NCBI RefSeq assembly: GCF_003285015.1
Contig: NZ_QMFB01000006.1
Location: forward strand, 1 to 64,000
Length of the DNA: 64,000 bases
Source: Paenibacillus contaminans
GTDB taxonomy: Bacteria > Bacillota > Bacilli > Paenibacillales > NBRC-103111
Direction: 5' to 3'
In this document: positions 53,267 to 63,085 of the stretch, piece after piece
Layout: every line of letters starts with the position of its first letter
Position numbering within the stretch: the first letter of the stretch is position 1
Notes under the pieces: generated by a model
The model's input: only the letters and a program-made list of their open reading frames with translations
What the model was told of the DNA's origin: nothing
The model's database searches: none
Position numbers and translations under genes: made by a program

Positions 53267-54329
53267 ATGCCGAAAGTTGAAGCAACCCGAATCGATCCGA
53301 TCACGCTGGAAATTTTATGGACCCGCCTGATTCCTATCGCGGACGAGACGGCAACGATTTTGAAGAGAACATCTTTCTCGCCGACGGTGCGGGAATCGAA
53401 CGATTACTCCTGCGTGCTGTTCGACGAAAATGGAGACACGTTGGCCGAGAATACGATCGGCATTCCTTCCTTTAACGGCGTCATGTCGCGCGCGTTGAAA
53501 AGTATCTTGAACATTTATCCGAGGCAATCATGGCGTCCCGGCGACGTCGTCATTACGAACGATCCGTGGATCGCGTCCGGTCACCTGCTGGACATCACTT
53601 GCGTTATTCCGATCTTTTACCGGGATAAGCTGGTCGGTTTCTCGGGAAGCATTGCCCATATGGCGGATATGGGCGGCAGCGGCTGGGCTTCCGACGGCAG
53701 GGAGGTTTACGAGGAAGGCATCTGCATCCCTCCGTTGTTCCTCTACAAGGAAGGCAAGGCGAACGAGGATTTGATCAAAATTTTGCGCGGCAACGTGCGG
53801 GTTCCGGACGAAGTGCTTGGCGATGTTCACGCGCAGATCGCGGCGGGACGCGCAGGAGCGGCGCTGCTGATCGAATTGCTGGAGGAAAACGGGATCGAGG
53901 ACATTTCTCCGATATCGCGCGAAATACAAGATAAAGCGGAGCAAGCCATGCGCAAAGCCGTCACAGCCATTCCGGACGGTGAATATAGTCATGAAATGCA
54001 AACGGACGGTTACGACGGCGAACCTATCGAGTTGAAGGTTAAAGTTACGGTTACCGGGGATAAACTGGTCATCGATTTCACGGGGTCATCGCCGCAGATC
54101 GGCCATGCGATTAACGTTCCTTATAACTACACGCACGCATACACTTGTTTTCCGGTGAAGTGCGCCATCGACTCGCTGACCCCGCGCAACGAAGGTTCTT
54201 ACCGTCCGTTTACGGTAGTCGCGCCAGAAGGCAGCGTTCTCAATCCGCTTTTCCCGGCTCCGGTGAATGGAAGGCATTTGGTCGGGCATTTCCTGTCCTG
54301 TGTCGTCTACGGCGCGCTGGCCAAAGCAC
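53267..54329 (+). pseudogene. Truncated hydantoinase B/oxoprolinase-type gene
   Basis: The first 354 codons match HyuB (N-methylhydantoinase/oxoprolinase B subunit): ITLEILWTRLIPIADE, SFSPTVRESNDYS, GDVVITNDPWIASGHL, IAHMADMGG and DFTGSSPQIGHAIN. Family members are usually well over 500 residues. At about 54329 similarity stops within [12 protein letters not shown], and the frame continues only 18 codons into foreign DNA. No HyuA partner is next to it. The product would lack its C-terminal third and is presumably not functional. AGGAGG precedes the ATG. Confidence 0.85.
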
Positions 54330-54389
54330 GATCTCATTCACCGTCTGTTCTTCTCTCAACACTTCCAGAACGACCTTCGTCTTAAATTC
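54330..54389 (-). mobile_element. Fragment of an IS3-family transposase OrfA
   Basis: Read on the minus strand the 60 bases encode [20 protein letters not shown], matching the conserved N-terminal helix-turn-helix of IS3-family OrfA proteins. It lies exactly between the broken hyuB-like gene and the broken ald gene. Nothing else of the element remains. Confidence 0.75.
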
Positions 54390-54393
54390 AGCG

Positions 54394-54903
54394 AAAGGCG
54401 TGCTGCTCGGCGCTGTCCCTGGCGTCAAAAGAGGAAAAGTAACGATTATCGGCGGTGGGGTCTCCGGTACGCAGGCAACGAAAATGGCCGTTGGACTGGG
54501 CCCGCTTGTCACCATTATCGATTCGTCCGTGGAACGGCTAAGGCAGTTGGAGGATCTGTTCGGTTTCCAGGTTCAGACGCTGATGTCCGATCCGATGTCG
54601 ATTGCCGTCGCGGTAGCCGAATCCGATCTTATCATCGGCGCCGTATTGATTCCCGGCGCTAAAGCGCCGAAGCTTGTGACGGACGAAATGGTGAAAGCGA
54701 TGAAGCCCGGTTCGGTCATTATCGACGTCGCGATCGATCAGGGCGGAATCGTGGAAACAGCCGACCGGATTACGACACACGACAATCCGACCTACGAAAA
54801 ACACGGCGTCATCCATTACGTGGTCGCCAACATGTTTCAGGACAACGAAGTAACATCGATGACAAAACATTACTCTTTGAACTCTACTACCCGCTATCTA
54901 TAA
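54394..54903 (+). pseudogene. ald: Alanine dehydrogenase fragment, both ends missing
   Basis: From [11 protein letters not shown] the sequence follows alanine dehydrogenase through its NAD-binding domain: [40 protein letters not shown], and [16 protein letters not shown], up to IHYVVANM at about 54834. The N-terminal catalytic half is absent and the expected PGAVPRTST continuation is replaced by [16 protein letters not shown], so the C terminus has also been lost. About 146 codons of the usual roughly 370 remain. There is no own start codon; it sits in a frame open from 54145. Confidence 0.85.
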
Positions 54904-55061
54904 TGAGAATCAGCTTAGCTACTTCATAGTTAAGTATGATCTGGGGGGATGGGTTTGCAAATGTGTGGGAAGACCAGCGGTAACCGAGAAAATGTTTATA
55001 TACAGAAAATAAGATTCTTCAGTGTTGTTGTAATGTATGCAGATGAAGGAGGGAATCGACG

Positions 55062-56468
55062 ATGACGAATTTCATGGAAGGTCTGAAAAACAACAATTTG
55101 ACGCAATTATCGATTGAACTTGGGTGTGGCGCGGCAGATATTACACCGCCTGAAGGCACGTTTCTAATGGGCACTATTCATTGTAAGCGGTCGGCAGTAC
55201 TATTTAAGGATCCCCTATATGCAAAAGCTATGATTATCCAATCCAATCAGCGCAAAGTATTAATTGTATCACTGGATGTAACCTTTATAATCGAAAAATA
55301 TATTCACATAATCCGCAATTGGGCTGTTGAGCGCTTCGGATTCGATTGGGAGTCCGTGATGGTACATGCTACCCAGAATCATGGAGCCCCAGCCATTGGT
55401 TATACCAAATTCAGTGACACTTTTCCTTTTCCAGAGGAATTCGAATGGGTGAGGGGACAGCAAGCCAGTTATCATAACTATGCCATGGAACGTATATTTG
55501 AAGCAATTGAACAAGCTGCTTCTGATATTAAGCTCGTCCAATATGGCGTAGCTAGTGGAATTGAAGGCAGGGCATCTTTCAATAGGCGAATGGTAATGAG
55601 GGATGGATCGATTGGAATGCCGCGAGGGATACTTGCGAACAGCCTTTATCTGGAAGGCCCTATTGATGCAGAAGTCGGGGTCATGTGCTTTAAGAATGCG
55701 CAATCGGAGGTGGTTGCGGCCATATTGAATTATACCTGTCATCCTGTTCATGAGCTGGGTGTAGTGGGAATTGTGACAGCGGACTGGCCAGGCAAATGGT
55801 CATTACAGCTGGCGGATAAATTAGGCTTTAATTGTTTTTCCCTTGTTTTGAATGGGGCTTGCGGAAACATTAACCCTTGGGGCAATTACGATCCGGATTA
55901 TATCGAGGACTCTGCCCGCATGGCAAAGTTGCTGACAACCGAGACAGAGAAAGTGATTTCTCGCATGGACTTTACAAATAAGGTTACACTCGATTGGGCT
56001 TTTAAAGTTTTGAAAATCCCGATTAGAGAGCCCGATCCGGACAAACTGGCGGCAGCAGAAGCGCTTCTCGTAAAACAACCTGCTCCATTTTGGGTAGATA
56101 CTGTTAACGAAATTATAGATCACGACTGGGTACTGGCTGCTCAGGTCGTGGATGTCAATAATCAACGAAAGCAGCAAGCTTATTATGAATATGAGCTTCA
56201 AGTTTTGCGGATCGGTAATGCCGTATATGTTGGTTTGCCTGGAGAGTTATTCGTAGAGGGCGGTTTAAAAATTAAACAGCACTCCAAAGCTGATTTTACT
56301 TATATCGTACATGCTACCGGAAATGCAGGATATATTCCATTCAAAGAGGCGTTTTCGCGTGGGGGACATGAACTGAATTACTCGAATTGGTCAAAGCTGG
56401 TGCCTGATGCTTTTGAAATAATCGTTGAAGAGGCAATTACACTAATTAATAAAATGTTAAATACCTAG
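55062..56468 (+). CDS. Neutral ceramidase-like protein
   Basis: A 468-residue protein resembling the N-terminal catalytic domain of neutral/alkaline ceramidases and related bacterial proteins: LGCGAADITPPEG at the start, HATQNHGAPAIG as zinc/active-site motif, NYTCHPVHELG, and LNGACGNINPWG. No signal peptide is seen. Bacterial relatives without a signal are often encoded with unrelated metabolic genes, and their substrates are unknown. AGGAGGG precedes the ATG. The gene is AT-richer than the flanks and heads a three-gene operon with amino-acid enzymes, so an amide hydrolase acting on an N-acyl amino acid could be considered. Confidence 0.82.
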   Translation: MTNFMEGLKNNNLTQLSIELGCGAADITPPEGTFLMGTIHCKRSAVLFKDPLYAKAMIIQSNQRKVLIVSLDVTFIIEKYIHIIRNWAVERFGFDWESVMVHATQNHGAPAIGYTKFSDTFPFPEEFEWVRGQQASYHNYAMERIFEAIEQAASDIKLVQYGVASGIEGRASFNRRMVMRDGSIGMPRGILANSLYLEGPIDAEVGVMCFKNAQSEVVAAILNYTCHPVHELGVVGIVTADWPGKWSLQLADKLGFNCFSLVLNGACGNINPWGNYDPDYIEDSARMAKLLTTETEKVISRMDFTNKVTLDWAFKVLKIPIREPDPDKLAAAEALLVKQPAPFWVDTVNEIIDHDWVLAAQVVDVNNQRKQQAYYEYELQVLRIGNAVYVGLPGELFVEGGLKIKQHSKADFTYIVHATGNAGYIPFKEAFSRGGHELNYSNWSKLVPDAFEIIVEEAITLINKMLNT

Positions 56469-56543
56469 TTATTACCAAATATAGATATAAAATACTCCTA
56501 AACTTTACTTGTCATAATCAAAGCGAAAGGAATGGGTTTAACA

Positions 56544-57575
56544 ATGAAAATTACAGATGCGGGTGTCAGGAAAATTGGCGAAGCCCTTGATAAACTAATG
56601 ACGGTGGATATTTCAGCCAGAGGAAGTATTGCAGTATTATATGAAGCGGCCCGAGCTCAACAGGAGGATTCTCTTAGCTATTCATCAATCCAGTTGCTGA
56701 AGAAATCCATCAAGCCGGGGGATTATGTATTCATAGTAACCGGGTGGGCGGATCAATATTGGAATGTGCCGCATTTCGGTGAATCAGACGGTCCTCCGGG
56801 AGCAGTAGCTTTGGCAAGAAGCCTAAGAATCGCATTCCAAGCACTACCTATCATTGTGACAGACGACTATTTGGTTGAAGGGATGAAGAAAATCGTTAAT
56901 GGGTCTGGCATGCATTGTTCTCCTCCCGATAATTTAGCGGCTTCTATTGATAGCTCCAGAGGATTCGCTTGCGTACCAACTGCAGCGGTTATTCCCTTTC
57001 CCCAGGATGCCCAAACAGGCGAACTTGAAGCTGCAAGATTAATCGAATTCTATAAGCCAGCAATGTGTATTTCCATTGAAAGAGGCGGAATGAACGAACT
57101 GGGCAGAATTCATGGTATGGGGGGATTTGATTATACCGATTCACAAGGCAAATTGGACTATCTCTTTCTCGAAGCAACCCGCAGGGGCATAACGACAATG
57201 GGCATTGGTGATGGAGGCAATGAAATTGGAATGGCCAATATTGCGGAAACCATCCGGGAGAAGGTAAACCATGGTGTAAAAATTGTACCTTCGACGAAGG
57301 TAGATCTGTTAGTGCCTGCAACGATTTCGAATTGGGGAGGTTATGCGATTTCTTGTCTACTGGCAGCAAGCACAGGAGAGCTTGATGCAATGGTAGCTGA
57401 GGATATTGAAGACAGAGTGCTTAAAGCATGTGCAGATGCTGATTTTCATGACACAATTGGAGCCACTAATATGCCAAGTGTAGATGGCTGCCGAGCTCCA
57501 ATTCATCTTGCCTTGATTAAATTAATGAGAGAAAGTGTCATGCAGGGAATGAGAAGGCACAGTGTCGATTCGTGA
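56544..57575 (+). CDS. D-glutamate cyclase-like protein (DUF4392)
   Basis: A 343-residue protein with the signature of the D-glutamate cyclase C-terminal domain (DUF4392): VFIVTGWADQYW, GESDGPPGAVALARSL, and GIGDGGNEIGMAN. D-glutamate cyclase converts D-glutamate to 5-oxo-D-proline in mammals; bacterial homologues are mostly uncharacterised. The ATG at 56544 is preferred over that at 56532, which touches the AAAGGA site. It lies between a ceramidase-like and an alanine-racemase-like gene, which suggests metabolism of D-amino acid derivatives. Confidence 0.82.
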   Translation: MKITDAGVRKIGEALDKLMTVDISARGSIAVLYEAARAQQEDSLSYSSIQLLKKSIKPGDYVFIVTGWADQYWNVPHFGESDGPPGAVALARSLRIAFQALPIIVTDDYLVEGMKKIVNGSGMHCSPPDNLAASIDSSRGFACVPTAAVIPFPQDAQTGELEAARLIEFYKPAMCISIERGGMNELGRIHGMGGFDYTDSQGKLDYLFLEATRRGITTMGIGDGGNEIGMANIAETIREKVNHGVKIVPSTKVDLLVPATISNWGGYAISCLLAASTGELDAMVAEDIEDRVLKACADADFHDTIGATNMPSVDGCRAPIHLALIKLMRESVMQGMRRHSVDS

Positions 57576-57600
57576 GGCAGGATGAAAGAGGGGAGACAAA

Positions 57601-58767
57601 ATGGAAATCAATCAATTAGCTCGTCCGACTTGGGTAGAAATTGATCTTGATGCTGTAACAAATAATGTACGCGAATATACACAAATGCTAGAGGGACGCG
57701 CAATCATCATTGGTGCAATTAAAGCTCACGGGTACGGACATGGTCTTGTGCCGTTAGCCCATCATTTAGTTAGTAATGGAATTCCAATTTTGGCTGTAGG
57801 AAGTGTAAAAGACGGCAGGAAGCTTAGAAAGAGTGGCATAACAGCTCCAATTCAAGTGTTTGGAAATTCATTTCCACAATCAGCACATCTCTATGCGGAG
57901 CATAATTTAATGCCTACCTTTTATAACGCAAATGACCCTCAATTGTACCAGGCTTATTTAAGAGAAGACGTTCCATTAAAGATTTGGATTAAGGTTGAAA
58001 CCGGCTTGGGCAGGCTTGGTGTGCCGTTGGAAGAGGTGGAGACAATGGTTGCATTTATAAATAACCATACCCCCTACATTATTGATGGAATATATACTCA
58101 TATTGGAGCGAGAGCAGCTCTAGGAGACCCGAGTGACCGGGCATTCGTAGACCAACAGTGGGAGAGGTTTGAAGGACTGGCAACGCGTTTGAAACAATCC
58201 GGATGTAATATTCCCTATTTTCAAGCCGCAAGCAGTCCTGCTGCTATTTCAATGCCGCAGACCTGGATGAACTGTATTTCCATAGGCGGGGGACTGTTTA
58301 GCGATCCAGAGCCTATGATTCGTAAAATAGACCTTCACCTTCAGAATGCTTTTAAGGCGCTTCGATCCAAACTTATATCCGTGAAAAACTATAAAAAAGG
58401 CGAGCAGATTGGTGTTTACACTTTGACAAGGGATAGTGTGTTCGGAGTGGCGCCTATAGGCTTAGGAGATGGGCTGTCCGCTAAAAATAAAGATAATACC
58501 GTACTTGTTCGCGGACAAAGATGTTCGATAAGAGGTTCAATAAGTCTTGAGCATATTCGCATTGATGTTACGGATGTGCCTGGGGTTTCGGTTGGCGATG
58601 AAGTAACTCTAATCGGTAAGCAGGGAGGAGAAGAAATCACGGTGAACGAAATATGCCAGCGATTAGACATTTCATCCGCACAATTGTGGACTTCTATCAA
58701 TCCTTCTTCTGTGCCCTATATATACTGGAGAGATGGGGGAATTTGGGCAATTGAGGAAAGCGAATAA
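57601..58767 (+). CDS. Alanine racemase-like PLP enzyme lacking the catalytic Tyr
   Basis: A 388-residue fold-type III PLP protein. The N-terminal PLP-Lys motif is AIKAHGYGHG with Lys41 (AVKADAYGHG in typical racemases), and the barrel plus C-terminal beta domain arrangement is standard. In alanine racemases the second base is the Tyr in PxGYADG; here the segment reads PIGLGDG with Leu288. The reaction may thus be one-base chemistry, racemisation of another substrate, or decarboxylation-like. It follows the D-glutamate cyclase-like gene by 25 bases and uses GAGGGGAG as ribosome site. The gene is AT-rich like its two partners. Confidence 0.85.
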   Translation: MEINQLARPTWVEIDLDAVTNNVREYTQMLEGRAIIIGAIKAHGYGHGLVPLAHHLVSNGIPILAVGSVKDGRKLRKSGITAPIQVFGNSFPQSAHLYAEHNLMPTFYNANDPQLYQAYLREDVPLKIWIKVETGLGRLGVPLEEVETMVAFINNHTPYIIDGIYTHIGARAALGDPSDRAFVDQQWERFEGLATRLKQSGCNIPYFQAASSPAAISMPQTWMNCISIGGGLFSDPEPMIRKIDLHLQNAFKALRSKLISVKNYKKGEQIGVYTLTRDSVFGVAPIGLGDGLSAKNKDNTVLVRGQRCSIRGSISLEHIRIDVTDVPGVSVGDEVTLIGKQGGEEITVNEICQRLDISSAQLWTSINPSSVPYIYWRDGGIWAIEESE

Positions 58768-58828
58768 AGGAAGATGCAGGAAGCTAAGGCCAACATATTA
58801 AATTCCAATATGATTGGAGGAAGAGAAT

Positions 58829-60784
58829 GTGAATATGAATGAGGAAAACAAGCAGAAAACGGAAGCTTCGGGACACGAGGCGGCAAACGTGAAACCGGCG
58901 GGAATAAGCAGGCGAAAGATGATCGGGGCTCTTGGCGTTGCGACGGCGGCATTCTTGGTATCGGGAAAATCGACTTTTGCCGCAACGACTTTAACAGACA
59001 ACCTAAAGCTTAAACGGACGACTCCGATCGACGTGACTGACGTGAACGAAAATTTTACGCGGATCGATTTGGAATTTGGCAGCCGTGCCGTTTCGCCGGA
59101 CTATTAGAAAGTTGGGACCGGCTTCGATGATACCGACTGCGTACAAGCCGCTTTTGACTCGGGAAGACCTGTCATATTCACGAGAAACTACAATGTTAAG
59201 TCAGTCAAAATGACGGGTAGCGATCAAAATATTGATTTTAACGGTTATTGGCTTTTCGGAATTTCTGAAAGCACTGATACGGAAGAGATGAGAGATTGCG
59301 TGCTGGCGATTTCCGGCTTGTATTTGAACCTGTACAACATCAGGGTCGGTGCGGGCTTTAAGCCTTACAAATGCGGCATACACTGGGTATCGATAAGTGC
59401 GTCGAGGCCTGCGGAGCATATTAAAGTTTATGGGCTGCAGGTCAACCGCTGCCAGGTAGGTATCCAGTATGGCGCATACCTGGACGATCCCAATCCGCTT
59501 GACGCTCCGCAGAGCGAGAATTTTATATACGGCATTCATTTCCGAGCTGTGCAGAACTGCCTCATTCTCAATCAGCCAAACGGCATACTGAAAATTATAG
59601 GCGGGTTGTTCGACTGTGGCCCAAGCGAATGGGATACCGTCGCCTCCAGTCCCTATTCGGCGGTGAATGCTTATTGCTTCTATGCGAAAGATAGTGTGTT
59701 ATCCATTGATTCGTGCGAAATTCTTAAAGTTTCCAGCACGGAAGGTTACGGTTTCAAAGGCAATAACTTTATTCTCACCAATTGCTCGATCGAAATTGGG
59801 AGCACATGGGGATATATCGATGGCAAAGCCACAATAACGCAAGACGATGCGGGATATCAGGGCGGCATTAACAAAAATTTATTTGAAATCGCTCCCGGGG
59901 CCGAGGGCAGGTTAAACCTCAATACTTTTTTTGCCAAACGGGCCGCCGGTTTCGATTCTCCTGCCTATATTATAAATGGTTTGGCGGCAGCGCCCAAATT
60001 CCGCGTGAATATCGACAAGTCCTATTTCAGTGAATGGACCGCCAATAAAGTGACAAGTGCGCGCAGGGAAAATGTATATGTGCAAAACACGCGTTTTACG
60101 AAAGTCGTATCCGGAGTTACTTACGAATCCAATATTAACGATCAGGACCGCAATCTAAATATTGCTGCAAGCGTAGACACGACAGGTGAAAATATGTCTA
60201 CGGCATCCGATACGGATCAGAAGTCAGACTGGAATATGTATGTCTATACGGGAACTGGAACAGTCTATTTTCGCAAAAATACGGCAGACGTGCCGGCGGG
60301 CTTCCGCTCGTGCATTGAGGTAAAGGTAACCTCGGGAATATCCTACATCTATTCCTCCAAATTTCCGGTGTTCGGAGGCGCTTCGCTTGTGTTCAGCGGC
60401 TGGGCAAAATACACGACGGGGAATTTGGAACAGAAAGTATCTGTCGTATGGGTCGATGCAGCAAATAATGTTGTGGCGGAAGACTTGATCGTGCTCGCGG
60501 ACCTCTCGACCACAGAGTGGAGACGCATCGTAAAATCGGTTACTGCTCCGGTATCGGCCGTACGAGCTGGTTTTCAAATCGTAGGAAGCGGGGGGTCCAT
60601 ACTGGTAACAGGACTAGGGTTGACCGCGGAAGGCGACACCGTTGAACGTGCGTCGTTTATTAATCAGATAAATGCGGCACTTGACGCACCGGGAGAAGGG
60701 TTCATTCTGAAATCTCCCAATAATACAAGCTATAAAATAACGGTAAGCGATGCAGGGACATTAACGGCGACCGCTTATCCTTAA
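58829..60784 (+). pseudogene. Tat-exported beta-helix protein interrupted by one in-frame stop
   Basis: The frame from a GTG at 58829 (eight bases after GGAGG) encodes a Tat-like signal with SRRKMIGALGVATAAFLVSG, a tailspike-type start (NENFTRIDLEFGSRAV), then TAG at 59105-59107. The same frame continues without further stops to 60784. The text after the stop, VGTGFDDTDCVQAAFDSGRPVIF, is the expected next segment of a pectate-lyase-3/tailspike right-handed beta-helix, followed by many short helix turns and a C-terminal carbohydrate-binding-like sandwich (about 60230-60640). Total 651 codons. It could be a recent nonsense mutation, a sequencing error, or read-through. It resembles the first part of the gene at 30169. 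Confidence 0.85.
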
Positions 60785-60826
60785 TTGCCGTCACAAGCGA
60801 TTAGGAACCAGGAGGTACTATTCAAC

Positions 60827-61840
60827 ATGACAATTGACAACCCATACATCAAGCGGCAGCTTATGGAAACGATTGTACTAGTGGAAGAGAAAGGGCAGAA
60901 ATTACGCTATTCTGGCATTCAACCAGGCGTATATGCCCGAAGCCATGCTGTTTCAACGGATAAAGGCAATGTGGTTTACGTTGAGGGTGAGGATTACGTC
61001 ATCGATTGCAAGGCAGGTACGATCAGTAGAACGAGGCGCAGCCGGATCCCGGATTGGGGTAATCATCCTGTATACGGCATAAAAGGCTTTGATCACAGAG
61101 ATTATCCGGATTACAGCAATCGTGATTATATGATTTATATTGACTACGATTATGAGTCGGAAGACGAAGTAAATGAAGGGATATCCGTTCTTGCTCCGGT
61201 GAACACATTAGACCGTCTGATCCGGAAGCTAGAAGCCGGACAACCGCTGCGCTACATCGTATTCGGCGACAGCATTAGCGCTGGCGGCGATGCCAGCAGG
61301 GATGAATTCGCTTTCTATAACCTGTTCGCCGATGATCTGAGAGCGCGTTATCCCGAAGCGGAATTGGAGGTCATCAATAAAGCGCTGGGGGGTGAAGGCA
61401 GCACGACTGCTCTGGAACGATTAGAGCAGGACGTGATTGCGCTTAAGCCCGATTTGGTAAGCATCGGTTACGGCATGAACGATCAATGTACGATGGGACC
61501 GGATATCCGGAACGGCATTCCGCCAGGAATATTCGAGGAGAATATTAGGAAGATGGTATTGCAGATTCAGAGGAAGACGGATGCGGAAATCGTACTTGTT
61601 ACGCCCTGCATTTCGAATCCGCTCTGGAAACATTCCAGCGGCGATCTGGCCATCTATGCGGACATTCTGCTGCGGCTGAGCAGGGAGCTTGGGACAGGCG
61701 TCGCCGATGTGCATGCGCTGTGGATGCAGGAACTTCAAGCGGGCAAATCCCATGAAAGCATGCTGTTGAACAACGTTAATCATCCGGGCGATTACGGTCA
61801 TACTATTTATTTCAAAGCATTTGGTCACTTAATTCCATAA
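60827..61840 (+). CDS. SGNH/GDSL-family hydrolase
   Basis: About 337 residues from the ATG at 60827, eleven bases after AGGAGG. An N-terminal beta-rich region of about 130 residues precedes an SGNH esterase domain: block I YIVFGDSISAGGDAS with the nucleophile Ser, the Gly-containing block II around NKALGGEGST, block III SIGYGMNDQ with Asn, and block V VNHPGDYGHT with catalytic Asp/His. No signal peptide is visible. It directly follows the beta-helix gene and may deacetylate or de-esterify polysaccharide or surface glycan. A hairpin lies after it. Confidence 0.87.
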   Translation: MTIDNPYIKRQLMETIVLVEEKGQKLRYSGIQPGVYARSHAVSTDKGNVVYVEGEDYVIDCKAGTISRTRRSRIPDWGNHPVYGIKGFDHRDYPDYSNRDYMIYIDYDYESEDEVNEGISVLAPVNTLDRLIRKLEAGQPLRYIVFGDSISAGGDASRDEFAFYNLFADDLRARYPEAELEVINKALGGEGSTTALERLEQDVIALKPDLVSIGYGMNDQCTMGPDIRNGIPPGIFEENIRKMVLQIQRKTDAEIVLVTPCISNPLWKHSSGDLAIYADILLRLSRELGTGVADVHALWMQELQAGKSHESMLLNNVNHPGDYGHTIYFKAFGHLIP

Positions 61841-61872
61841 TCAGCGAGCATAATGCGCTGCGCGTAGAACCA

Positions 61873-61903
61873 GGGGCAAGCCAAATTTAGATTTGGCTGC
61901 CCC
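61873..61903 (+). terminator. Hairpin after the SGNH hydrolase gene
   Basis: GGGGCA-GCCAAA and TTTGGC-TGCCCC pair around TTTAGA. No T run follows, so termination is uncertain, but its place between two genes suits a terminator. Confidence 0.6.
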
Positions 61904-61959
61904 TGCTGACGATATGTTAGGATGGATTATAGCGATGATGGAAAAAAGGGGACGGATAC

Positions 61960-63042
61960 ATGAAACTATCGACATTTTTCCCATTCCGATATGGGATTTT
62001 GCTGAAGCTGTTCACAGTTGTCCTCATTGTACTCATTCCGATTTACATTATTGTCTCTTTAATGAGCAATTCGGGTGTTGACATAATCAGACAGCAAATT
62101 TTAATGTTGATGGAACAGAAGTCGGATTATTTCGTATCCGCGACGGACTCGGAATTGGAACGTATCGCCAAACTGCAGAAGGACCTGGCGGATGATCCGG
62201 ATTTGCAGAGCATCAGCATTCGCCCGGACACGCTAAGGGATTACGAACGGGCGAAAGCGATTAACGATCTGCAGTCGAAATTACGTACGCTTTCAGAATC
62301 GAGCAGGTACATTAAGGAAGCTTTCGTGATTATTCCTAGCATCGAAAGACGAATTTCCTCGTCCACCGGCATGAAAGACATCGATCAGGATGAATTTTCC
62401 CGGTTTCTTACGAATAAGGCTTCTGCTTCGGGGTTGACTTCAATCGATGGTCGTATTTTTTTTGTACTGGGCGTTCCTTACATGACCAAGATTAATTACT
62501 TAATGATCGTCGAGCTATCTATTTCAAAAATAAGCGTCGATCTCGGCAGCCTGAATTCGACCGGCAACGGTACGGTGTTCATCTGGAGCAACGAAACGAA
62601 TACACCCTCGGTCATTCCGGCCGTCGGCGCAACGGATGAAGTCATGTCGTTTAATCTAAACAGCTCTGCGCATGAGGGGAACGCTTTTCGAATCGACGAT
62701 AAAAACTATCTCCGCTTTACCAAAGCGTTTGAACTGCCCAACTGGTCGCTTGTCACGGTCGTCGAAGAGGATCAAATTTTGCTGCCTGTTCACTCTTTCA
62801 AGGAATGGCTGATAGTCTTATCTGTCGCATCTATTATCGTGTTTGTCATTGCCTCGTTCCTGCTGTATCGTTTTATTCATAAGCCGCTTCGGAAGATGAT
62901 GCAAGCTTTCAAAAAGGTGGAAGTCGGCCAATTCGATACGAATCTCGCTCATACAAATAAAGATGAATTTTATTACTTGTTTCAGCAATTCAACCAGATG
63001 ACCAGCCAGCTCAAAATACTCCGTGTTTGCTTTCGTAAATAG
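61960..63042 (+). pseudogene. YesM-type sensor kinase missing its kinase domain
   Basis: A 360-residue frame: N-terminal helix (LLKLFTVVLIVLIPIYIIVSL), an extracytoplasmic sensor, a second helix near residues 280-303, and a HAMP linker ending FNQMTSQLK. Full kinases continue with about 230 residues holding the H and N boxes; here six residues (ILRVCFRK region) and a stop follow. The sensor is related to that of the kinase at 13452 (the DYERAKAINDLQSKLRTLSESSR stretch aligns with DYERLAAVNRLSRKLQLF there). No response regulator follows. It is most likely a truncated pseudogene, next to a convergent gene whose insertion or inversion may have cut it. Confidence 0.85.
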
Positions 63043-63085
63043 GTCATCAATTCCTAGTTTTAGACTTGATGGTGTACTAACCTAA

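Noticed and set aside
54145..54393. Reading the alanine-dehydrogenase fragment as a gene with a natural N terminus upstream
   Set aside because: The 83 codons before KGVLLG are only the shifted frame of hyuB and the IS3 scrap, not dehydrogenase sequence.
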